Source: Chlamydiota bacterium (lineage in GTDB: Bacteria > Chlamydiota > Chlamydiia > Chlamydiales > Waddliaceae). Taken from it: a stretch of 5,977 nt of DNA. The DNA lies in the NCBI GenBank assembly GCA_011065005.1, contig JAAKFP010000164.1, positions 1 through 5,977 on the forward strand. The letters run 5' to 3'. The translations under genes and the position numbers were made by a program. The notes beneath the pieces are model-generated. The model saw nothing but the letters and a program-made list of their open reading frames with translations, was not told the origin of the DNA and ran no database searches. Below are positions 1 to 4,996 of this stretch, in pieces (within the stretch, counting starts at the first letter, position 1; each line of letters begins with the position of its first letter).

Positions 1-32
1 GGGAATTTGCTAAAATTTAAGCCCTGAGTTGT

Positions 33-38
33 AAAGGA
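33..38 (+). promoter_or_regulatory. ribosome binding site of the sugar dehydrogenase gene
   Basis: AAAGGA lies 8 bases before the ATG at 47 and supports that start. A second in-frame ATG at 107 has AAGGAG directly abutting it with no spacer, so it is a poor alternative. Only 46 bases precede the gene. They show no convincing promoter and may hold the tail of an upstream gene, since two frames end in stops at 18-20 and 25-27. Whether this gene is first in its operon cannot be told. Confidence 0.7.
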
Positions 39-46
39 TTGAAGCT

Positions 47-1420
47 ATGACGACTACTATTGATAGGGCTGAAGAAGAGAAAATAACCGATTCATCTCCC
101 AAGGAGATGGGAAGAGAAGAATCTCTCACAATTGATCGAATCAAAGCGAAACAAATTACAGTAGGAGTGGTCGGGCTTGGTTACGTCGGATTTCCCTTGT
201 CTTTAGCGTTTTCTGAGGCAGGAGTTCAAGTCATTGGTTTTGATATAGATGAGAGCAAAATCCAATCCATTGAACAGGGGAAAAGTTACATTCGCCATAT
301 TCAATGCGACCGTCTGCATGAAGTTCAAAAGGCAAGTAAACTCGAGGTTACGACGAATTTTCAACAGGTGGCCAATTGCGATGTAGTGATTATCTGTGTT
401 CCAACGCCGTTAGATCATCATTTAGAGCCCGATCTAAGATTTGTTGTGGAAACATGTAAAGTGATCGCCCCGCATCTCAAACCGAATACACTCGTTTCTC
501 TAGAAAGTACGACATGGCCAGGAACAACTGACGAAATCGTAAAAACGATCCTCGAGAAGGAGGGGGGTTTTACTGTTGGAAAAGATCTTTTCCTTTGCTT
601 TAGTCCCGAAAGAGAAGATCCGGGCAATAAGTCTTATGGAACAAAAAATATCCCGAAGCTAATTGGCGGCACGGACCCAAAGAGTTTAGAGCTTGCAACG
701 GCTTTATATTCGTTAGCTCTTGATAAAGTGGTACCCCTAAGCAGTACTAAAGTTGCGGAGCTAGCAAAACTGTTCGAGAACATCTTTCGAAGTGTAAATA
801 TCGCTCTTGTGAACGAATTGAAGGTGATTTGCGAGCCGATGGACATAGATGTTTGGGAAGTTATTGAGGCGGCGGCGACAAAACCTTTTGGCTTTATGCC
901 TTTCTGGCCCGGTCCCGGTTTAGGAGGTCATTGCATTCCGATCGATCCTTTCTACCTCACATGGAAGGCGAAAGAATATGGCATCTCAACACGATTTATT
1001 GAGTTGGCTGGAGAGATCAATCGCCAGATGCCGAAGTATGTCGTCGGAAAAGTCCAAGATTGTTTGAATGTTTTCGAAAAAGCGTTGAAAGGGTCGCGTA
1101 TCTTAATTCTGGGGTTGGCGTATAAGTCTGACATCGATGATATGCGTGAAAGCCCAAGCTTAGAGCTGATTAAGATTCTCGAGGAGAAAGGCGCCACAGT
1201 AGATTATCATGATCCTCTTCTTCCTGAAATTGGAAAAACTCGGGAATATAGTCATCTGGCGGGAAGAAAACATCAGGAATTATCCAAGAACTATGACTGC
1301 TTTCTTATCGCAACAAAACACAGCTGCTTTTCTGTAGAAGAGATTCTTTCGTTTGGAATTCCAGTTGTAGATACGAGAAACTTTCTCCCAAGAAGGAATG
1401 AATTAGTTTACCCCGCATAA
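47..1420 (+). CDS. wbpA: nucleotide-sugar 6-dehydrogenase, UDP-GlcNAc dehydrogenase (WbpA) type
   Basis: Predicted cytoplasmic enzyme that oxidises C6 of a UDP-sugar, most likely UDP-GlcNAc to UDP-GlcNAcA, in two NAD-dependent steps. The 457 residues carry the family's three domains. The Rossmann dinucleotide site is GLGYVG (43-48). The thiohemiacetal region includes CVPTPLDHHLEPDL (117-130) and ESTTWPGTT (153-161). The central helix domain contains Lys241 and Asn245 (AELAKLFEN). GGHCIPIDPFYL (293-304) carries the catalytic Cys296, and ILGLAYKSDIDDMRESPS (354-371) is the C-terminal UDP-binding segment. All expected catalytic residues are visible. The PGPGLGGHCIPIDPFYLTWK form and the downstream wbp-like genes favour UDP-GlcNAc over UDP-glucose or GDP-mannose; substrate is inferred. 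About 36 charged residues precede the first beta strand, longer than usual, with TIDR occurring twice. The stop is 18 bases before the next start, so co-transcription is likely. Confidence 0.9.
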   Translation: MTTTIDRAEEEKITDSSPKEMGREESLTIDRIKAKQITVGVVGLGYVGFPLSLAFSEAGVQVIGFDIDESKIQSIEQGKSYIRHIQCDRLHEVQKASKLEVTTNFQQVANCDVVIICVPTPLDHHLEPDLRFVVETCKVIAPHLKPNTLVSLESTTWPGTTDEIVKTILEKEGGFTVGKDLFLCFSPEREDPGNKSYGTKNIPKLIGGTDPKSLELATALYSLALDKVVPLSSTKVAELAKLFENIFRSVNIALVNELKVICEPMDIDVWEVIEAAATKPFGFMPFWPGPGLGGHCIPIDPFYLTWKAKEYGISTRFIELAGEINRQMPKYVVGKVQDCLNVFEKALKGSRILILGLAYKSDIDDMRESPSLELIKILEEKGATVDYHDPLLPEIGKTREYSHLAGRKHQELSKNYDCFLIATKHSCFSVEEILSFGIPVVDTRNFLPRRNELVYPA

Positions 1421-1427
1421 TGGAAAT

Positions 1428-1433
1428 AAGGAG
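1428..1433 (+). promoter_or_regulatory. strong Shine-Dalgarno of the aminotransferase gene
   Basis: AAGGAG lies in the 18-base gap between the dehydrogenase stop and the ATG at 1439, with a 5-base spacer. It is the best ribosome binding site in the operon and fixes the aminotransferase start. Confidence 0.75.
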
Positions 1434-1438
1434 ATCCT

Positions 1439-2539
1439 ATGCAATTTATTGACATCAAAAAACAGTATCAAATCCATAAAAAAGCCATTGACCAAGCGAT
1501 CCATGAAGTTTTGGATAAAGGGAGTTTTATTTTGGGGCAACAGAATAAAACTTTGGAAAGCACCTTGGCAGAATATGTTGGGATAAAACACTGCATTGGC
1601 GTTTCCAGCGGAACAGATAGCCTTCTCATTGCTCTAATGGCTCTGGGGATTGGTTCTGGCGATGAAGTGATAACAGTTCCTTTTACCTGGATTTCCCCAG
1701 CGGAAGTAATCGCCCTTATCGGTGCTACTCCAGTCTTTGTTGACATCGAGCCGGGCACCTACAATATCGACATCAACCAGATTGAAGCGGCTATCACCCC
1801 TCGAACAAAAGCGATCATGCCTATCAGCTTGTTTGGGCAAATGCCGGACTATGCAGCAATCAATGCAATAGCTAACAAGCATGGGTTGCCGGTGATCGAA
1901 GATGCAGCGCAAAGCTTTGGTGCCACTCAGCATGGGAAGAGAAGCTGTGGATTGACTACGATCAGTTCGACGAGTTTCTTCCCGGCAAAACCGTTCGGAT
2001 GCTATGGAGATGGAGGCGCAATCTTCACCGATGACGATCGGTTAGCTGAAAGAATGCGTTCTATACGTGTTCATGGGGGGGAGAAGAGACACCATCACCC
2101 CTATTTAGGGGTAAATGGTCGTCTGGACACACTTCAAGCGGCTGTTCTCTTAGCAAAATTTCCCCATTTCCCCGCCGAAGTTAAAGCGCGTGGAGAAATT
2201 GGAGCTAGATATTCAAAGTTGTTGAAAGACTGCTGTGTAGTTCCAACAATTCAGGAAGGGAATACACACGTCTATGCGCAATATACCATTCGTATACCGA
2301 AACGTGACGAGGTGCAGCAAGAATTACAGGCTCAGGGCATTCCTACAGGGGTATATTATCCAAAATGCCTACACGAGCAGCCTGTGTTTACTTATCTTGG
2401 ATATAAGTATGGAAGTTTTCCCGTATCGGAAAAAGCATCTACAGAGGTGATCAGCTTGCCGATGCATCCATGGCTGTCGCAGGAAGATCAGGACCATGTA
2501 GTTCAAGCTGTTAAACAAGCTTTGATGGCAAAAATTTAA
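1439..2539 (+). CDS. wbpE: DegT/DnrJ/EryC1/StrS aminotransferase, WbpE type
   Basis: PLP-dependent sugar aminotransferase, predicted to put an amino group on C3 of UDP-2-acetamido-2-deoxy-3-oxo-glucuronate, with glutamate as the usual donor in the family. The 366 residues are full length for DegT enzymes. Visible marks are SSGTDSL (56-62), which binds the cofactor phosphate; VPFTW (80-84) over the ring; EDAAQSFG (154-161), whose Asp155 contacts the pyridine nitrogen; and SFFPAKPFGCYGDGGA (179-194), with Lys184 as the Schiff-base lysine. The substrate-side segment GVNGRLDTLQAA (224-235) and the C-terminal GVYYPKCLHEQPVF (304-317) are also conserved. No break or missing key residue is seen. The neighbours make WbpE the likeliest role rather than a 4-aminotransferase (PseC, ArnB); that assignment is inference from context. 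It lies between the dehydrogenase and the oxidoreductase-acyltransferase fusion, with short gaps on both sides. Confidence 0.88.
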   Translation: MQFIDIKKQYQIHKKAIDQAIHEVLDKGSFILGQQNKTLESTLAEYVGIKHCIGVSSGTDSLLIALMALGIGSGDEVITVPFTWISPAEVIALIGATPVFVDIEPGTYNIDINQIEAAITPRTKAIMPISLFGQMPDYAAINAIANKHGLPVIEDAAQSFGATQHGKRSCGLTTISSTSFFPAKPFGCYGDGGAIFTDDDRLAERMRSIRVHGGEKRHHHPYLGVNGRLDTLQAAVLLAKFPHFPAEVKARGEIGARYSKLLKDCCVVPTIQEGNTHVYAQYTIRIPKRDEVQQELQAQGIPTGVYYPKCLHEQPVFTYLGYKYGSFPVSEKASTEVISLPMHPWLSQEDQDHVVQAVKQALMAKI

Positions 2540-2550
2540 TTATTGAAAAT

Positions 2551-2556
2551 GAGAGG
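2551..2556 (+). promoter_or_regulatory. ribosome binding site deciding the start of the fusion gene
   Basis: GAGAGG ends 4 bases before the ATG at 2561. The frame is open further upstream, with TTG at 2543 and ATG at 2549, but neither has a purine-rich motif at proper distance. The conserved Rossmann strand also begins only about eight residues after the ATG at 2561. I therefore chose 2561. Confidence 0.6.
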
Positions 2557-2560
2557 TAAT

Positions 2561-4240
2561 ATGTCTAAAGAAGGATCTTTAAAAAACATTGCAATCGTAG
2601 GTGCGGGCAGATGGGGAAAAAATTTAACCCGTAATTTTTACAATCTTGGTGTATTGCATACCATTTGCGATACCAATGAATCGCTTTTAGATACCTATCA
2701 AGAACAATATCCCGAAGTGCATCTAACGACAAATTTCAAGACAGTACTTGAAAATCCTCTGATTACTCGCATTGTCATTGCGGCCCCTGCCGCTATACAT
2801 TATGTGTTAACAAAACAGGCTCTCTTAGCTGGAAAGGATGTATATGTTGAAAAACCCCTCTGCTTAGATAGTAATGAAGGGGAAGAGCTCATCAAACTTG
2901 CGGAAAAGGGTGAGCAGATCTTAATGATTGGACACCTCCTGCAGTATCATCCCTATGTCCGACGCCTGCAAGAGCTTGTCGGAAGTGGTGAATTGGGTAA
3001 GTTGCAATATATTGTATCAAACAGATTGAACCTTGGTGCTATTCGTACAGAAGAAAATGCACTCTGGAATTTTGCACCCCACGATGTCTCTGTCATACTT
3101 TCTCTTTGTGGTCATCGCATGCCACTGCAGGTACGCTGTATGGGTGCAGCTTACGTTTCCCAAGGCGTGGCAGATACGACTTTAACCGCACTTCGTTTCG
3201 ATGGGGATGTCAGAGCGCACATTTACGTAAGTTGGCTCAACCCTTTCAAAGAACAGAAGCTCGTTGTTGTGGGTTGCTCTGGCATGGCTGTTTTCGATGA
3301 CACCAAACCTTGGGAAGAAAAACTGGTTCTATATCGGCACCATTTGAAGTGGGATCAGGGGAGGATACCTCTTATCAATGAAGGCGACGCTGAAAAAGTG
3401 ATTGTACCCCAAGAGGAACCTCTACGTGCAGAATGTGAGCATTTCATCAAGTGTTGTGATGAGAGAATCACCCCTAGGACCGACGGACAAGAAGGGTTGC
3501 GTGTTCTCAAAGTACTACAAGCCGCACAAGCAAGCTTGAATGTGGATGGTGACGGCAAAGATCCTTCGGAGAAACACTATCTTACGCAAGGAACAGCCGC
3601 TAATTATTTTGTTCACCCTACCGCTGTGATCGATTCCAATGTCGACATTGGAGAGGATACAAAAATCTGGCACTTCAGCCACATTATGGAGAAAGCAAAA
3701 ATCGGCCCTTCTTGCAACATTGGACAGAATGCTGTCGTCTCACCAGGGGTTGTCTTGGGAAGAAATGTCAAAGTGCAAAATAACGTGAGCATCTACAGTG
3801 GCGTTGTTTGCGAAGATGATGTTTTTCTTGGTCCCAGCATGGTTTTTACCAATATCAACAATCCTAGGAGTGCAGTCAGCCGTAGAGGACAATACAAGAA
3901 CACCTTTGTGCGAAAGGGAGCAACCATTGGGGCCAATGCCACCATTTTGACAGGGATAGAGCTTGGAGAGCATTGTTTTATCGGAGCTGGTGCTATCGTA
4001 ACAAAAGATGTAAAACCATTTGCTCTTGTTGTTGGAAATCCAGGACGACAAGTCGGTTGGATGAGTCGCTATGGAGAGAGAATCAACTTACCGTTGGAGA
4101 CTCCAGAGGGTGAAACTTTGACCGCAGCGTGCCCTTCCACAGGTGAAATTTACAAACTTGAGAAAAACACACTTACGATTTTTGAAAAAACTATAGAAGG
4201 GAAGTATGACAAAGAAGTAGCAGCACATAAGCTATCATGA
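2561..4240 (+). CDS. fused Gfo/Idh/MocA oxidoreductase and hexapeptide N-acetyltransferase (WbpB-WbpD fusion)
   Basis: A 559-residue, two-domain enzyme. Residues 8 to about 327 form an NAD-dependent Gfo/Idh/MocA oxidoreductase: GAGRWG (14-19) is the nucleotide loop, VEKPL (96-100) holds the family's EKP lysine, and WNFAPHDV (169-176) is the likely catalytic patch with His174. It would oxidise C3 of UDP-GlcNAcA (WbpB role). A hydrophilic linker (about 328-348) leads to a left-handed beta-helix acyltransferase (349-500) with hexapeptide turns such as IGEDTKIWHFSHI, IGQNAVV and IGANATI. GPSMVFTNINNPRS (424-437) and VGNPGRQVGWMS (491-502) are typical of WbpD, which acetylates the 3-amino group. 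The C-terminal tail with ACPSTGEIYKLEKNTL also resembles WbpD. Pseudomonas encodes these as separate proteins, with the aminotransferase acting between their two steps. The stop overlaps the next start as ATGA. Domain identity is secure; exact substrate is inferred. Confidence 0.88.
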   Translation: MSKEGSLKNIAIVGAGRWGKNLTRNFYNLGVLHTICDTNESLLDTYQEQYPEVHLTTNFKTVLENPLITRIVIAAPAAIHYVLTKQALLAGKDVYVEKPLCLDSNEGEELIKLAEKGEQILMIGHLLQYHPYVRRLQELVGSGELGKLQYIVSNRLNLGAIRTEENALWNFAPHDVSVILSLCGHRMPLQVRCMGAAYVSQGVADTTLTALRFDGDVRAHIYVSWLNPFKEQKLVVVGCSGMAVFDDTKPWEEKLVLYRHHLKWDQGRIPLINEGDAEKVIVPQEEPLRAECEHFIKCCDERITPRTDGQEGLRVLKVLQAAQASLNVDGDGKDPSEKHYLTQGTAANYFVHPTAVIDSNVDIGEDTKIWHFSHIMEKAKIGPSCNIGQNAVVSPGVVLGRNVKVQNNVSIYSGVVCEDDVFLGPSMVFTNINNPRSAVSRRGQYKNTFVRKGATIGANATILTGIELGEHCFIGAGAIVTKDVKPFALVVGNPGRQVGWMSRYGERINLPLETPEGETLTAACPSTGEIYKLEKNTLTIFEKTIEGKYDKEVAAHKLS

Positions 4241-4562
4241 AAATCGTAATCATTTTGGATACTTCGACATGATACAGCTCGAAACAAACGCCGAAGTGAT
4301 ATTCACAGACTCGGGTGGTGTGCAGAAAGAAGCCTACTTCTGCCAAGTGCCTTGTGTGACGATGAGAGAGGAAACGGAATGGTCAGAATTGATAGATCAC
4401 GGATATAATCGTTTAGCGTTGCCTTTCAAAGGCAATATTGTCAAAGCCTTTCATGAAGCCAAAGCAAAACAGCCCGATTGGACAAAAAAACTTTATGGTG
4501 ACGGAGATGCTTCACAGCAAATTCTCGAGCAAGGTCTTGTTAAAAAACTTAACCACAGATGA
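4237..4562 (+). pseudogene. UDP-GlcNAc 2-epimerase (WbpI/WecB family), internally deleted and frameshifted
   Basis: Remnant of the non-hydrolysing UDP-sugar 2-epimerase that would convert UDP-GlcNAc(3NAc)A to UDP-ManNAc(3NAc)A. The start at 4237 overlaps the upstream stop (ATGA) and encodes MKIVIIL, the usual beginning of this family (MKIVIILGTRPE). The expected GTRPE never follows: the frame ends at the TGA at 4270-4272. From about 4257, one frame over, the sequence reads GYFDMIQLE, then FTDSGGVQKEAYF, CVTMREETEW and YGDGDAS, the conserved C-terminal part with the UDP-binding DSGG. Intact members have about 360-380 residues and DSGG near 290, so roughly 260 codons are lost between TTGG (4255-4258) and the C-terminal part. 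An ATG at 4269 could restart a 97-residue fragment, which lacks the N-terminal half and cannot be an active enzyme. The last codons (LNHR, stop) come from a repeat that begins at 4549. Confidence 0.85.
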
Positions 4563-4573
4563 ACACAGATAAA
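4549..4573 (+). repeat. CACAGAT-type short repeat overlapping the epimerase remnant's end
   Basis: Two copies of ACACAGAT-like units lie in tandem here (CCACAGATGA then ACACAGATAA), preceded by TTAA. The first copy supplies the TGA stop (4560-4562) of the epimerase fragment. A matching 7-base inverted TGGTTAA at 4632-4638 mirrors the TTAACCA at 4549-4555, so a 90-base unit bounded by these short ends is possible but weak. From memory, CACAGATGAACACAGAT-like sequences recur between genes in several environmental bacterial groups; no copy number can be given from one window. Confidence 0.5.
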
Positions 4574-4670
4574 GAACGAAGGGTCAGTCGCGATTTGTTG
4601 ACGATTATAGAGAAAGACTTCTGATGAGTGCTGGTTAATCCCCTTTTCCAAGTCACTTCTGCTCTCAAAC

Positions 4671-4807
4671 AATTTATCAGGATGGGTAGGATAGGAAGGA
4701 TAAATGATGACCTCAGTTTTTTCTAACAATTTAATTTTCTTTTGAAGTTGTGTCGTGATCGACTATCTTATTTTTTATCCTTCCCATCCTACCTATCCTG
4801 ATAAATT
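4671..4807. repeat. 34-bp inverted repeat with 69-bp loop
   Basis: Left arm 4671-4704 and right arm 4774-4807 are reverse complements over 34 positions with only two mismatches. The left arm reads GGATGGGTAGGATAGGAAGG where the complement of the right arm has GGATAGGTAGGATGGGAAGG, so G and A are exchanged at the two sites. One strand of each arm contains almost no C and is built from GGAT/GGTAGGAT-like units. The loop (4705-4773) is A+T-rich and includes a small GTCG-TGAT-CGAC palindrome. No transposase and no clear target-site duplication are seen. It could be a non-autonomous mobile element, two opposed copies of a dispersed repeat, or a transcript-end structure. Confidence 0.8.
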
Positions 4808-4901
4808 CTATTCAAATATTAAAGTGTAGGGATTGAGTCGAGGTCTGAACGGTTACTCTTGGAATTCTTGGACTCTTAATATTTCCTTAATAATAGCATT
4901 G

Positions 4902-4907
4902 TATAAT
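4902..4907 (+). promoter_or_regulatory. candidate -10 box for the BTB gene
   Basis: A perfect TATAAT lies 89 bases before the BTB start, in an A+T-rich stretch. No good -35 hexamer stands at 16-18 bases; TTGGAC at 4868-4873 is too far, with a 28-base gap. If used, transcription would begin near 4914 and give a leader of about 80 bases. The call rests on one hexamer and is tentative. Confidence 0.35.
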
Positions 4908-4921
4908 GGCAGGCAAAGAAA

Positions 4922-4944
4922 GGTGATGGTATAGGACCATCATC
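4922..4944 (+). other. leader hairpin upstream of the BTB gene
   Basis: Bases 4922-4930 pair with 4936-4944 (GGTGATGGT against ACCATCATC) to form a 9-pair RNA stem with one G-U pair and a 5-base loop. A purine-rich tail rather than a U-run follows, so it is not a rho-independent terminator. It falls just downstream of the candidate -10 box and could be a leader structure or operator. Its function is unknown. Confidence 0.45.
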
Positions 4945-4963
4945 AAAAAGGGGCTTCGTAAAA

Positions 4964-4976
4964 TGGACAAAGTCCA
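4964..4976 (+). other. small palindrome before the BTB start
   Basis: TGGAC-AAA-GTCCA is a perfect 5-base stem with a 3-base loop, ending 20 bases before the start codon and just before the weak AAGAAG ribosome-binding stretch (4986-4991). It is short enough to be chance. It is listed because it is the second hairpin in the same leader. Confidence 0.3.
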
Positions 4977-4996
4977 GAATAAAGCAAGAAGTTAGC

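Larger units (their letters stand above)
4563..4996. other. gene-poor spacer with repeats
   Basis: This 434-base stretch has no supported gene on either strand. It contains the rest of the CACAGAT repeat, the large inverted repeat at 4671-4807, an A+T-rich segment around 4870-4907 with a TATAAT box, and two small hairpins before the BTB gene. The open minus-strand frames here have no recognisable domain. No clear intrinsic terminator for the sugar operon is visible, although the large inverted repeat could fold in RNA. Confidence 0.6.

Noticed and set aside
1634..1933. Minus-strand frame of 99 codons opposite the aminotransferase
   Set aside because: It lies wholly opposite conserved PLP-enzyme motifs and resembles no known protein.
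3106..3300. Plus-strand 64-codon frame inside the fusion gene
   Set aside because: It is an out-of-frame reading of the dehydrogenase domain, which is intact in its own frame.
3740..4051. Minus-strand frame of 103 codons opposite the acyltransferase domain
   Set aside because: It is antisense to strongly conserved hexapeptide-repeat codons and has no domain of its own; it is a shadow frame.
4493..4729. Minus-strand frame of 78 codons across the repeat region
   Set aside because: It runs through the antisense of the epimerase remnant, the CACAGAT repeat and one arm of the inverted repeat. It has no recognisable domain and no clear ribosome site.
4671..4807. CRISPR array or intrinsic terminator
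   Set aside because: There are only two opposed arms with no regular spacers. The loop is 69 bases and no U-run directly follows a compact GC stem, so neither call fits.
4868..4907. TTGGAC as -35 partner of the TATAAT box
   Set aside because: The gap between them is 28 bases, far beyond the usual 16-18 for sigma-70-type promoters.
4563..4996. tRNA or other structured RNA gene in the spacer
   Set aside because: No cloverleaf, CCA end or known RNA core was found by eye; the hairpins are isolated.
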